From NCBI GenBank assembly GCA_963965975.1, contig OZ014425.1, forward strand, positions 2,307,501 through 2,371,500: a stretch of 64,000 nt of DNA, read 5' to 3'. The notes beneath the pieces are model-generated. The model saw nothing but the letters and a program-made list of their open reading frames with translations. It was not told the DNA's origin and did no database searches. Within the stretch, counting starts at the first letter, position 1, and each line of letters opens with the position of its first letter. Shown piece after piece: positions 24,333 to 35,587 of the stretch. The stretch is from Xestospongia bergquistia. Its lineage: Eukaryota; Porifera; Demospongiae; Haplosclerida; Petrosiidae. The position numbers and the translations under genes were made by a program.

Positions 24333-25081
24333 ATTACAGTAAAATACTCGTCTCATGTGACTTGTATCTAAATCCAACACACTCTATGGACTTCCTAATA
24401 TCAAAAGCAAGGAAAAATCAATCTGACAATCTCAACTTGATTTGACTAACACCATCATTGTCACAGTATATCACATCCATTCATTAATCCATCCATTTAA
24501 ATGTATTCATCCTACATGTATGTCAATTATTTAATAACTTCTTATCTTTTAAACATTAAGCAATGACAAGTTTCCATTTCAGTCAAGATTTTAATAGCTA
24601 AGTAAATAATAGTAGTGCAATTGTATTATTGATAGAAATATAGTAATTGTGTTAGGATAAAACTTATAGCCATTTATAGAGGGCTATGTTAAGTTGGCAA
24701 GGAGACATGTTTCATAGAACAAAGTCATTTATTTATTTGGCACCTATGGTATGTCTATCAAGCTAATCTCTGTGTCAGATCTTCTACTAGTCAACTGGCA
24801 GACAATAAATGTACATGTATTTACTGTGAAACGTCTACGTAATCCAGTCTAAACTATAAAACCTCAGGTTGATCCACAATTCCCTGAAATTAGTCTAATT
24901 ATTGTGAGTGCAGATATAATCGGTCTTTAATGAGTTCTGCCATGTAGACAAGAAATGAGTTACAAAATTTAATTGTATCAGAATACCAAGTACTTAAACT
25001 GCAGTTGATAAATAATAATTTATTGTCATTGTTTGAATGTAAGTACAGATACTAGCAACGGAAATACTTACCATTAATACA
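24333..25081. other. no gene recognised
   Basis: AT-rich sequence between the BEL element and the LRR exon. It probably holds the 3' end or an intron of the minus-strand LRR gene, but I see no further LRR exon. Confidence 0.4.
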
Positions 25082-25601
25082 CAAATAACGCAACGTTGTA
25101 TTATTGTGTAATACTTTAGATATTTTTTGCTCTCCAACTTTAGTGATGTTGAGTTGAGATAGAGTCGTTCTAGTGTCTTATTACTAGTTAACATTCTACA
25201 GATATGAGGCACATCTTCATCTGTAATTTCTTGTTACCTCTTAAAACTAGTGTCTTGAGTGTAGTGTTAAGAGAAAGAGCATTAACAATCATCCATAGGC
25301 TATTAGGTGGAAGAGAAGATTTCCATAGCTCTAGTTCTTCTATCGTATTGTTAAAGGCAATCAGTGCATTAGATAAGTCAGCAACAGAGTTACTATCAAA
25401 AGGAGTGTTATGTATTTCAAGTCTCCACACTAGGCATTCATTGATGTTACTAAACAGTATTAGTAAACTGTTATGAGATGATGAGTGGAGAGTAATCTTC
25501 CATTGTTCTCTTGCTTGTTTTAATTGTCTCATCACTTCTTCACATTGTTCCATACTAGGTGAGGTGAGTTCAACACTACCACAAAATACTTCCAGTATCT
25601 C
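25082..25601 (-). CDS. exon: leucine-rich repeats
   Basis: The exon follows a TTATAG acceptor. Repeats of the RI-like type are visible: VWRLEIHNTPF, IEELELWKSSLP and LKTLVLRGN. After a 1-nt frameshift near 25230 the reading resumes as EITDEDVPHICRML and LERLYLNSTSL. Donor GTAAGT follows at 25081-25076. Confidence 0.75.
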
Positions 25602-26110
25602 CTATAATAAAATATGGTTATATGTAGCATCCAAGAATAACACTCCAGAATTGAAGTAAATGTAAAGATAACTAATGTCAGGTTGATGAAGAGAATATAA
25701 ATAAGGCAATAGGATTGTAGTTTCATTATACTTATGCAATAGCATAGGGACATACAGAATAAAACAATGTATCATTGAAAATATTTAGATATTTACATTT
25801 TTGTATAAGTTAATATCCTTTCATTGTTTGTGCCAATAGAAATAATGTAATTTCCATCCCTAATGTATGTTTTATGAGATTGATATTACCTTCCTCACAT
25901 TTAATCTACAAGTAATTTATTTACTTGTTTGTAGATAGTTATTAAAAATGCATAGTGGAAGAGGATAAATCTTGGCAAATGTTTCAGTATGGTGTTTGGC
26001 TTCTTTGGCAAGATATAGATATTTGGTGAATTATTAAAATCTGATATTCATTAAGATTAATATGAAATTCAGCACTATACAATATCTGCTATAATCTATT
26101 GGAAACTTAC

Positions 26111-26991
26111 TTTGATCAGTGATGTGTTTTGTTTGATTATCTGATGATGACTTTTGTTGGGGAATTGTTGTATGTTGTGTTATAATAAACGGTGTATTAG
26201 TCGACGATAAAGACACTTGAGCTAACTTTAAATCCACTCTGTCTAGTTCATTGTCTGGTTCTTGAGTTAATTTATCATCTGATGGTTGGGCTTATTGGCT
26301 AGCTAGTACCTTCTCAAACATTTGACTTAATTGATGATCATCACCTTTAATAAGATCATGTAACTGTACCATCTGAGACTGTACAGCTAATCAGATTATC
26401 TGATATAATTAGAATATTTAGTAATTGTTTACCTTTCATATTCTCCATCAAATTACTGTTCTTTTCTTTACTTTCTCTTACTTGTAAAGTCAGAAATGTT
26501 ATTTTCTCCTGGAGTATCTTTATCTCTTCTTGTTTATCTATTAATACTTTATCAGTAGCTATAGAACATAATCATATACAGTATATATCACAAACAGTAC
26601 TATAGATCACCTTCTTTGTGTCTGGACAACTGCTCAATCTCTAGTGTCTTTGCCTTGCTCATTCTATCCAGTAGTTCCAGCTTCACTGTTTACATCAGGT
26701 ACATGTACTGACTACTGAGGTATAAATTATATATCTATTAATATACATACCTGATAAAATGTCAGTTGATGATTGGTCTTGTTGTTGTTCCCTGTCCATA
26801 CCGGTAGAAACTAACAAGTGATATAGAATTACACTCATTGTGATGTTAAAGTGGTATAGAATAGTAGATACAAATTGCCATTATTAATAGTACTTACCTT
26901 CAAGAGACGTCTTTAACTCAGTTATTTGCTGATCTTTCACAGTTAATAATGTTCTCTGTGAGCCTAACTTCTCCTCAAGACCTTTCAAGTC
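26111..26991 (-). CDS. exons: coiled-coil region (five small exons)
   Basis: Exons 26991-26898, 26810-26751, 26685-26611, 26558-26433 and 26386-26111 encode heptad-rich Lys/Glu/Leu sequence, for example LKGLEEKLGSQRTLL, KTLEIEQLSRHKE and EEIKILQEKITFLTLQ. All four introns are short (46, 52, 65 and 87 nt). The last exon has an in-frame TAA at 26292-26294 where CAA would fit a run of Gln codons. Confidence 0.7.
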
Positions 26992-27212
26992 CTATAAAGA
27001 ACATCAATAATTTACTGATAGATTCTCTTTCTTTATTTGTCTCTTCTTTGCGCATCCCAAATAAAAAAAATGACCAATAGTCAATCTGATAAATTCCTAC
27101 TTAATAAATTGAAAAGCCTCCTGTGCCATGGCAGTAAGTGACCCCAGGAGACTGAGTGGGAATGTACAAGTGATAAGATGGAGTTGCCTTGTTTGACAAC
27201 TTTAACTGTTAC

Positions 27213-27469
27213 CCTCTTAGCAATCGCTGGAAAACAGCTGATAGAAGGGTTCTGATATCATTCAAAGTGTAGTCATCTGGATCCCAATCAAGGACAAAAG
27301 TTACAGTTTCACACTTAAGAGGAGGAGAAGTCATTGTTACCAAAAAAATTTCATCTAGGCAAACACGAATAGATGAATTTTGGCAAAATTCAATAGCTTT
27401 TGTGTAGGACACAATATATGTCTTAACTCCTTCTACATTAAATCTCATCACTATTGCATCTATATTTTG
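27213..27469 (-). CDS. exon: linker domain of the Death/LRR gene, not recognised
   Basis: An open 85-residue exon between acceptor ATATAG and donor GTAACA, containing FNVEGVKTYIVSYTKAIEF and VTFVLDWDPDDYTLNDIRTL. I do not recognise the fold. No stop or frameshift is seen. Confidence 0.55.
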
Positions 27470-27588
27470 AATTCCATAGTATTTCAGTCATGTAAGCTAA
27501 AGTAACTTATGAATATTTATTGTAACATAATAGCTCTTACTATATGCACAAAGTATTTTACTTGCTAATGATCTCATCTCCTCAAACT

Positions 27589-27835
27589 TGAAAAAGACTA
27601 GCTAACGCTTTAACATTTTGGTGGTCTGAAATGACTGATGCAGACATAGCAGTCATAAGAGTTGTCTTCTTATTATTTAAAGAGACTTCTAGTCTCTCTA
27701 TTTCATCCAAGGTTATTTCACTGATACATCTCTCACTATACAACAACTGAGACACTTGTACAGGATATATCAGAGCCTGTGATAGCACAGTATGGTAATG
27801 TTGTAGAATAGTGATAGCTTCATTGGGAATTCCTT
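27589..27835 (-). CDS. exon: CARD-like helical domain
   Basis: After an acceptor (CTTAG) the frame gives an all-helical stretch: ILQHYHTVLSQALIYPVQVS, LLYSERCISEITLDEIERL and SDHQNVKALASLFQ. Length (about 82 residues), helix spacing and position after a Death domain fit a Death-fold module, probably CARD. The frame is intact. Confidence 0.65.
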
Positions 27836-27896
27836 CTAAGGAGACAAGTATCAAAATCATTATCATTATACTTCACAATTACCAGTACTGACATAC

Positions 27897-28198
27897 AGCT
27901 CTTTCAGTGTTGCCTCATATTAAGTGTTGTCTCTCCAATAATACCTTTCTTTAACACTTTAACAATTTCATTCCTTGAAGCCTGAGGGTTAGTACTTAGC
28001 CTTAACTGGAACATCTTTGTGGTTTTAATGGTGATATCTTTGTTCAGTTCCTCAATAATATCTAGTTCTTTGACATCTAACTTTAACAGTACACCAATTA
28101 GATACCATTTAATACCAACTCTAATATGTTCACATAACTCATCAAGAGGTGGTGGTCTTACTAAATATGTCATCAAGTGACAGATCTCTTTTAGCCAT
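27897..28198 (-). CDS. exon: Death domain
   Basis: ATG at 28198 begins MAKRDLSLDD. The frame then slips by one and continues LVRPPPLDELCEHIRVGIKWYLIGVLL with helices LDIIEELNKD, KTTKMFQLRL and NEIVKVLKKGIIGETTL. The Trp in helix 2 and the spacing are those of Death domains. Near 27925 the frame slips again, after which YEATLKEL is readable up to the donor GTATGT. Confidence 0.78.
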
Positions 28199-28311
28199 TA
28201 CTGCTTGATAGATGAAAATGGAATTATTGACAAGTACTGAATTATACGTATAGATTTCTTTTCACTCACTAGATGTGAATGAGTTCTCCTCCTTGTTATT
28301 ATATATAGCTT

Positions 28312-28524
28312 TGTAGTGGTACACTCATGCACTTCTAGTTAAAAATTTCCATATTTCCCAGGTAATGATACTCCGTCTTGTGTTCTACTTAGAAGTATTA
28401 TCATCCTTGATCATTGTCATCTTGTGTCAGTTGTTTCTCAGATTTGAACCATTGTCATTATTTACTGTTCATTGTATATTAGTTATTCATTGATATTGTT
28501 ATTGAGTTTTCTATTTATGACTAA
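28312..28524 (+). repeat. 5' LTR of the deleted gypsy element
   Basis: Begins TGTAGTGGTACAC and ends near GACTAA. Near-identical to 30248-30455 apart from scattered substitutions and a 9-base shorter run near 30405 in the 3' copy. Confidence 0.9.
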
Positions 28525-28554
28525 ATTGGTGACCCCAACTAAGATCTAAGAACA

Positions 28555-29148
28555 ATGGCTACTAATGCTGTCAGTCTGAAGATCTCGCCTTTCTGGCCTG
28601 CCAGCCCTCTTCTTTGATTTGCCCAGGTTGAAGCGCAGTTTGCCACACGGAATATTACTGTCTTAAAGACCAAGTTCGACCACGTCATAGCTACTCTCTC
28701 CTCTAAATACGCCACTGAGGTACGTGATCTCATCCTTTCACCTCCCGAGGATGACCCCTTTAAACCCTTGAAAGACGCCTTAGTTCAGAGAACAGCAGCA
28801 TCAGAACACCGTCGTTTACAACGACTCTTCAATACAGAAGAGTTTGGAGATCACAAGCCGACACAACTCCTCCGACACACGCAGCAGCTCTTGGGTGATA
28901 AAAGCACTGCACTTGACCCATCATTTATGCATGAACTATTTCTCCAACGCCTCCCTACAAACGTCAGGTTCGTTTTGGCATCGGCTGCTGAGGCAATAAG
29001 TCTTCAGGAAGTAGCTACTTTAGCAGACAAGGTGATGGAAGTGGCCACACCCACCGTAGCTACGGTTTCACCCTCTGACTCACTGGTTGCTGAGATTAGT
29101 GAACTGAAAGCCGAAATTGCACAAGTTAAACAACTTCTCAAACCTTGA
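28555..29148 (+). pseudogene. gypsy gag of the deleted element
   Basis: ATG at 28555 opens a frame of 197 codons broken only by TGA at 28615-28617, where a Trp codon is likely. The protein has the short zinc-knuckle-less gag form: an N-terminal VEAQFATRNI helix, LKDALVQRTAASEHRRLQRL, DPSFMHELFLQRLP and a C-terminal heptad helix VAEISELKAEIAQVKQLL. This gag packages element RNA. One base change separates it from an open frame. Confidence 0.82.
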
Positions 29149-29309
29149 TGCAGTATTTCCCATACACGAGCAGGCAGTCCAGTTTGAGCCCATTCATCTC
29201 TTTCCACCTCTAATTCAAATTTGTGCTGGTATCACTAGAAGTTTAAAGAGGCAGCCAAAAAGTGCAAACCACCTTGCTCTCAAAAGAGAAACATCCAGGC
29301 CAGTCGCTA

Positions 29310-30220
29310 GTGGCGACGGGTGTTACTTGCCTTAATGAAAACAGTCACCTATTTTACATTGTAGATGCATGTCATATATTATCTTTTCTCATTGATACAG
29401 GTGCAGAAGTGAGTATTATACCATCAACAGCTGCCGATAAGAATAACTATTGTCTCCTCACACTCTAAGCTGTCAATAATTTACCCATCAAAACCTTTGG
29501 TACCCGCTCATTGACACTCAATCTTGGACTATGTTGTACATTTCACTGGGTGTTTGTCATTGCGGAGGTTAAAACTCCAATTCTGGGTACAGATTGCGTA
29601 CGCCATTTTGGTCTCCTGGTGGATATGTGACACAAACATTTGATTGACACAGTGACCAATTTCCGTGTCCAAGGAATTGCGTCAAACAAACCCTCCATCA
29701 GCCCCACTCTTCTACCCAAAACACACACTTCATTGTATGACAAAATTCTCCATGATTTTCCAGCTGTGGTTCAGCCATTCACTCACCAAGCATTTTTCGC
29801 TTCTTTAACAAACACTCCCATCACAGACAACCCTGCCAACTATGTTGTCAAAGTGAAAGACATTTTCCGAGATCTCAAAGCAAATTCACCTCGTCCACAC
29901 AACCAGAGAGTGTTTGTTCATAAAGACCTCAAGACATCAAGTCATGTCTTTCAATGCTGTATGCAAGCCATTGCAACCACCTCACAATGGGCCACACAAG
30001 GTTCTCAAGTGCACTGACAAACATTTCACCATTGCAGTCAAAGGAAAGAATCAAGTTATCTCCATTGATCGATTGAAACTGGCATAACTTTATCATACGA
30101 ATCTCGATGACAGTCGACCAATTGATTTTGCCAAACCCTCTATACCTACCCCTCCCTCCTCCTCTAGGGTTACTCGCACTGGTCGCCACGTTAGGTTCCT
30201 CAACAGACTGGACATGTGAT
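29310..30220 (+). pseudogene. gypsy protease joined to the integrase C-terminus
   Basis: The aspartic protease core reads FLIDTGAEVSIIP (about 29388-29428) with the catalytic DTG, and GTDCVRHFG is near 29587-29612. After a linker (29640-29800) the sequence jumps straight to the post-integrase tail. This has ANYVVKVKDIFRDL and, after a frame change, QWATQG and IAVKGKNQVISIDRLKLA (about 30032-30086), then TRTGRHVRFL. All polymerase and RNase H sequence is missing, so this is a deletion derivative. Confidence 0.8.
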
Positions 30221-30247
30221 TGTTCCTGTCCTCACTGGGGGGAGTAC

Positions 30248-30455
30248 TATAGTGGTACGCTCACGCACTTCTAGTTAAAAATTCCCGTATTTCCCAGGTA
30301 ATAATACTCCGTCTTGTGTTCTACTTAGAAGTATTATCATCCTCGATCATTGTCATCTTGTGTCAGTTGTTTCTCAGACTTTGAACCGTTGTCGTTATTT
30401 ACTAGTATATTAGTTATTCATTGATATTGTTATTGAGTTTTCTATTTATGACTAA
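30248..30455 (+). repeat. 3' LTR of the deleted gypsy element
   Basis: Begins TATAGTGGTACGC (the first G of TG is now A) after the purine tract at 30236-30246, and is followed by the AGCTT duplication. Confidence 0.9.
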
Positions 30456-30584
30456 AGCTTCAATGATTTTCTATAGGTGTGTATGTTACTTAATTAATGC
30501 ATGGTTATTATTTATAACTGATCTGGGCATGTGTTATATACATATATTTATGGCTGTAACATATTTTTCTCTGTTAAATTAGAG

Positions 30585-31503
30585 AGCGAGGTCATAGGAG
30601 CCTATCTAGAGCAAGTGGAGCTCTACTTTGTATTTAGTGGCACAAGAGTGGAGATGAAGGTATCGTGTTCCTGACTATCATTCGGCAGTTGATGGAGACT
30701 ATGCAGTGGTTATAACGTCACTATTAATCCTGTATTAGCAGTAGAACATTACCCTCTCCCAGTACATGATGTCCTATTTGCCACTCTAACTGGTAGCACT
30801 AACTTTACTAAACTTGACCTGGAACAAGCCAACTTGCAAATGTAACTGTGTACACTCATCAGGGCATATACCAGTACACAAAGGTTCCCTTTGGTATAGC
30901 CTTACCTCCTGCCCTCTTTCAGAAAATGATGGACACAATTTTACAGGGTTTCTTAGGAGCAATGTACTATGACATTTTGGTAAATGTAGACTCTGATTGA
31001 GAACATTTCAAAGTTTTGAACATTGTATTAGAGAGACTGAAGCTTCATGGACAATGATTACAGAGATCAAAATGCTTGTTTTTACACAGTTCAGTTGAAT
31101 AGTTAGGCCATCAATAAGAGTGGACTACATACAATATCAACCAAAGTAGATGCTGTCCTATAAGCTCCAAGACCAAGAAATCTGTAAGTGTTGAAGTCAA
31201 TTTTGGACTCTAGACATTATTATAGAACCTTGCTCCACCCCCTCAACAGATTACTTCAGACTAACCATCGGTGGAGCTGGTTAGTACACTGTGAACACAC
31301 CATTCAGGAGGCCAAGAAGAGTTTTCATTACTGCCCAGTGTTAGCTCGTCATAATCCAGATTTACCCTTCAGACTTGTAGGAGATGCATCTACATACAGT
31401 GTAGGAGCCATAATTTCTCATGTAATGGCAAATGTGACAGAACATCCACTGGTGTATGCTTCCCACACTCTCAGTAACAGAACTATGCCACATTAGAGAT
31501 CTT
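30585..31503 (+). pseudogene. host gypsy element, left part: gag scrap, RT and RNase H start
   Basis: A gag N-terminal scrap (VIGAYLEQVELYFVF, 30589-30640) is followed directly by RT sequence VTINPVLAVEHYPLP and TKLDLEQA (about 30718-30830), so the rest of gag and the protease are deleted. Further RT pieces, including a decayed active-site block near 30965-30990, lead to the connection domain. RNase H starts with FRLVGDASTYSVGAIISH (about 31368-31421) and VYASHTLSN. The sequence then breaks at about 31504 where an inverted gypsy element begins. It continues at 35640. Confidence 0.85.
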
Positions 31504-31506
31504 ATA

Positions 31507-31637
31507 TTCTCAAAATAAGTTTATAATAATGAAAACAACTCCAAAACGTTAGACTGACTATAACAACAAAACAGCACTGTTTTATACCAAACATCACGTG
31601 CACACAATAATACATTATTCAACATACAAATACATCA
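31507..31637 (-). repeat. 3' LTR of the nested inverted gypsy element
   Basis: In element orientation it starts TGATGTATTTGTATG just after the purine tract AGGGGAAGAAC (31648-31638). It contains a TATAAAAC box and ends in GAGAATATA. Length about 131 bp. Confidence 0.75.
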
Positions 31638-31659
31638 GTTCTTCCCCTTCTTAAATCAG

Positions 31660-33240
31660 TCAATAACAAACATAAGTACCATAACGATCTGGTGGAATGC
31701 GAATCCGACTAGGATAATGTGATTGTGGTACTGACGAATTTCCAGGTGTATCTGTGTTTGATTCGACATTCCTGTTAGGAATGTTAATAATATTTCGACC
31801 AATGTCTGTATCAAAATCAAGAGTAGAACAAATGCGAATTTGGTTAACATGTCTTCGAACTACTTTATGTAACTTTTCTAATTTAAGTTCATACATTACG
31901 TTTCCAACAACTCAACATACTTTTGCTGGTAACCACCTCTCCCCCTGATGAAAATTTTTTGCATACACTAGTTGACCTAGATGAAATGAAATAAATCTTG
32001 AACAATGTCAATTCTTTAGAATCACTATGATTTAAAAGATCAGACTTTGTTCAAATGCATCAACCGAACATGACTTCTGCAGGGGTTTGTCCTCTAGTGC
32101 ATTTTGGTGTAGTACGATATGTAAATAATATATTAGATAGTCGTTCATCTGGGGTTCCATTAGTAATCTTCTTCATACTTTTCTTAAAAATTTGTACACA
32201 TCGCTCTGCCATCCCATTAGATTGTAAGTGGTATGGGGCAGTTGTAATATGGTGTATTCCTAAGGATTTTAGAAAAGACTCAAATTCTTGACTAGTAAAA
32301 CAAGTGGCTTTATCTGTAACAATAGTTTGAGGAAGTCCATACCAAGCAAAAGTCCACCTTAGTTTGTAATAGTAGCAGTGATGTTGCTGTCACATTTGGG
32401 AAAATTTCCATCCACTTGGTATGAGAATCAACTATGATAAGAAACATTTTGTTCTCAATGGGTCCTGTATAATGTAAATGAAGTCTTGACCGTGTTTTTC
32501 TTGGCCATGACCAAGATATCGGTTGTACAGTTACTGGATTTGCCTGATTTACTTGACATTTTTCACAATTTTTTACAAATTCTTCAATTTGTTTATCCAT
32601 ACCTGGTCACCAAATGTATAACCAAGCCAAACTCTTCATGTGACAAATACATGGGTGACCTTCATGAAGCTGTTTTAATAAGGCTTGTCGACCTGGTTCA
32701 GGTACTAAGACTCTTGAACCTCTGAGTATGCATCCATTAATAGACGATAGTTCATTCTGTATAATGAAAAATGGTTGTAATTCAGAGCTAACCTTACGTG
32801 GCCAACCAAATTGAATATGACGATAAACTATTAAAAGTAATGGATCCTTTCTGGTCCACTCACGAATATCTTTGTCTGTCATCAGTGAATTTTGAAGGGT
32901 TTCTATCATTAAAACAAGAACCTAAGGTACTGGTACATTTACTGGTTTATCAGCTAGTGGTAATTGACTCATAGCATCTGCATTTCCATGCTTTTGTGTT
33001 GGTCGATATGCAATAGTGTACTCGTATGACGCTAGTAACAGTGTCCATTGATGTATTCGACCTAAGGCATGTACTGGGATGTTAGTATGTTCCTGAAATA
33101 AACTCTTTAGTGGCAAATGGTCTGTGTATAGAATGAATGGGTGTCCGTACAGATAAGCATGAAATTTCTTAACTCCAAATACACAAGCTAATCCTTCTTT
33201 TCTGTCTGTGAATAATTTGCTTCAGATGATGATCACGTTC
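31660..33240 (-). pseudogene. nested gypsy: RNase H and integrase region
   Basis: From about 33360 downward the RNase H reads LPCDASSYGIGAVLAHKLPDG, followed by a broken second half. ALGRIHQWTLLLASYEYTI and KHGNADAMSQLPL (33070-32960) are the linker. The integrase zinc finger (HEGHPCICHMKSLAW and CEKCQVN) is at 32680-32550, with one His position changed. Its core has HYTGPIENKMFLIIVDSHTKWMEIFP near 32475-32400, where the first Asp position reads Tyr-Thr after His. The second half of the core continues to about 32100. A C-terminal tail with PSRIRIPPDRYGTYVCY ends near 31660. Several frameshifts are present. Confidence 0.85.
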
Positions 33241-34853
33241 TGGAGACGTAACTAACTGTCTTTTTGATCCATCGGGTAATTTGTGGGCTAAAACAGCTCC
33301 TATACCATATGAAGATGCATCACATGGCAGAACTATTGGTAACTTCGGGTCAAAATGTGTGAGTACTTTTTAAGGACGTTAACAGTTTTTTTGATGATGC
33401 AAATGCTAGTTCTTCCTTACCAGTCCATTTCCATTTAACATTCCTTCTCAGTAACCTATACAAAGAAGATAATGTAAAGGTGAGGTTAGGTAGAAATCTA
33501 CTGTAATGACTTAGCAATCCCAAATATGACTTGAGTTATGTGACATTAGTTGGACTAGGAGTTTTCACAATTGCTTCTAGTTTCTCTGGTAAAAGGTGAA
33601 GTCCCTCTGCATCAATTGTATACCCTAAATATGTGACTGAAGGACTCATAATGAACATTTGTCTTGTCGTAGCTTCAGACCTGCCTCCTTCATATGCTTT
33701 AAAACTTTTTCTAATGATTTAAGGTGCTCTTCATTAGTATGGCCAGTAATCAAAACATCATCAATATACACTACAACACCTGGTATGCCCTGCACTAAAT
33801 TATCCATTGTTCGTTGGAAGATTCATGGTGCTGATGAAATACCATACGGAAGGCGATTGTAACAAAATAACCCTTTGTGAGTATTTATTACCACCAACTG
33901 CTTACTCACCTCGTCCAATAACAATTGTTGATATGCTCGTTTTAAGTCCAATTTGGTGTAACTTCTGCCTCCTGACAATCTAGTGAGCAAGTCTTCAATT
34001 TTGGGGATAGGGTATCTGTCCAACTTTGATACCGCATTTATTGTCACCTTAAAGTCTCCACAAATGCGAACCGTATTATCAGATTTAATAATTGGTACTA
34101 TGGTTGCAGCCCATTCAGCATGTCGTACCGGTTTGATAACTCCTTCTTTTATTAATTTGTCTAACTGTGCCTCAATCTTTGCTTTTAATGAATAAGGAAC
34201 TGAACGAGCTTTGAAGTATTTTGGTTTTGCATCTTGTTCCACATAAATCCTGGCTTTAAATCCTTTTAATAGACCTAAACCTTCCGGAAATACCACACTA
34301 TACTTGCTTAACAATGTCTTCAGTTCATCATGTCCCAATGAGTGTACTGTCTGCCAATCTATGTTTAATCGTTGTATCCAATTCCGTCCCAGCAGACTTG
34401 GACCATCTCCTTGTACGACTAACAAATCTGTATCCCAGCTCTGACTTTTATAATAACTGTCACTCATGGTTTTCCTAAAGTTTTAATTCGTTCTCCCGAA
34501 TATGTCTTGAGGTGAATGTCTGATGTTTCTAAAGGCGTTTTTGGCCATAGTTGGGCAAATGTTTGTTGTGAAACTAATCTAACAGCTGATCCGGTGTCTA
34601 ATTCCATTTCTAAATCTTTCTGGTTGATCATTAATTTTAACTTGAGTGGTTGTGATCCTTGTTCATGCATATTGTTCAGTCGATACTCTTCTAGTGTGAT
34701 GTCTTCTTTTGTTAGGCTTCTAACAGCTTGGAGTTTACTTTGCCTTGGCTTTGATCTGGTTCTGCAATATCTTTGGGTGTGTCCTGTCTTACCACAGTTT
34801 TTACAAATTAAACCTGAGGAGTGCCAGTCTTGCCCTGACATGTGGATCTTCAT
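33241..34853 (-). pseudogene. nested gypsy: zinc knuckle, protease and reverse transcriptase
   Basis: A second zinc knuckle CKNCGKTGHTQRYC (34800-34759) precedes the protease core MELDTGSAVRLVSQ (34610-34570). The frame changes near 34465. RT blocks: LLGRNWIQRL (34400-34370), IKPVRHAEWAATIVPI, VRICGDFKVTIN and YTKLDLKRAYQQLLL, which holds the first catalytic Asp (33965-33920). A TGA at 33820-33822 splits the palm. VVVYIDDVLITG (YIDD box) follows at about 33782-33745. The LTR-proximal RT half is the best preserved coding stretch in this element, open for 214 codons (34467-33826). Confidence 0.9.
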
Positions 34854-35407
34854 GCCTTTTGGATGTGGCCTAGCTTCTCACAGTTTCTACAGATTGACCT
34901 TTTGAATCTACAACTGTCTGACCTGTGATCTGTATCTCCACAATGGTAACAATTTGATGCTGCAGTCATAGGGGTTCCTACACTGTGTACTGCTACCCGA
35001 TCTTGAGACTCTCGCATGAGTTCTTGTGCTCCTGCTGTAGCTGCTTTCATACTAGTAGCTATCTTCAAGGCATCTTCAAATGTTAATCTCGACTCTGCCA
35101 ACAGCCACTTTTGTACCATGTCAATGTTCATGCCACAAACTAGTCGATCCCACAACATAATGCTCAGAGTATCGCCGAAGTTACAATGTTCAGCTAGCGA
35201 CTTCAGCTCCACTACGTAGGCAGCAATCGACTCTCCTTTTTTCCGGCTTCTACTATGGAATTTAAATCTTTGTATGATTTCAGAGGGTGTAGGCGTGTGG
35301 TGCTTTTGCAGCACCTCAACAATCTGTGTGAATGATTTGTCCTTCAGCTGCTCTGGACTTAGTAAACTGCGAAGTAACTTGTAATTCTTGGGAGTCAATA
35401 CCGACAA
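34850..35407 (-). pseudogene. nested gypsy gag
   Basis: An open frame of 185 codons with the Retrotrans_gag pattern: HTPTPSEIIQRFKFHSRSRK, SIAAYVVELKSLAEHCNFG and LWDRLVCGM. A CCHC knuckle CYHCGDTDHRSDSC follows at about 34945-34905. It ends at 34850, where the next frame carries a second knuckle and the protease. Sequence upstream to 35540 encodes the gag N-terminus in another frame, with a stop near 35490. Confidence 0.85.
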
Positions 35408-35587
35408 TAAAATTGACCTTTTGCGCGAATCGTCTTGAATTTCATTTGCATCGAAGAATTGTTGCAGCCGTTCAGCATACTGTTCTCAAGTTTTGACAGC
35501 TGGATTAAAATCCACTAGCTTTCCAATGAGCGAGTTCATCTCGGCTTTTTATGGATTTGAAGGATCCCATCCTCTTTGCCAAATGTT

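Larger units (their letters stand above)
25082..28198 (-). pseudogene. Death / CARD-like / coiled-coil / LRR protein gene (disrupted)
   Basis: Nine exons with GT-AG boundaries can be placed on the minus strand: 28198-27897 (Death), 27835-27589 (CARD-like), 27469-27213, 26991-26898, 26810-26751, 26685-26611, 26558-26433, 26386-26111 (coiled coil) and 25601-25082 (LRR). Several introns are only 46-87 nt. Death and CARD-like domains mediate homotypic contacts in innate signalling and LRRs are ligand-sensing or autoregulatory. No NACHT/NB-ARC ATPase is visible, so this is not a full NLR. Lesions: a frame offset near 28175 and near 27925 in the Death exon, TAA at 26292-26294 in the coiled coil, and a 1-nt frameshift near 25228-25236 in the LRR exon. 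I read it as a recent pseudogene or a badly assembled paralogue. The architecture call is from domain pattern; no database was consulted. Confidence 0.8.
28312..30455 (+). mobile_element. Ty3/gypsy element, complete ends, internally deleted
   Basis: Two LTRs of about 210 bp (28312-28524 and 30248-30455) bound the element, and a 5-bp target duplication AGCTT flanks it (28307-28311 and 30456-30460). A primer-site-like sequence TTGGTGACCCCAACT follows the 5' LTR, and a purine tract CTGGGGGGAGTA precedes the 3' LTR. At 2.1 kb it keeps gag, protease and the integrase tail but has lost RT, RNase H and the integrase core, so it would need help from a relative. It sits 114 bp upstream of the ATG of the Death/LRR gene, in head-to-head orientation. 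Confidence 0.93.

Noticed and set aside
29929-30189. Minus-strand open frame over the gypsy tail
   Set aside because: It is the antisense of the integrase tail and ends of the gypsy element.
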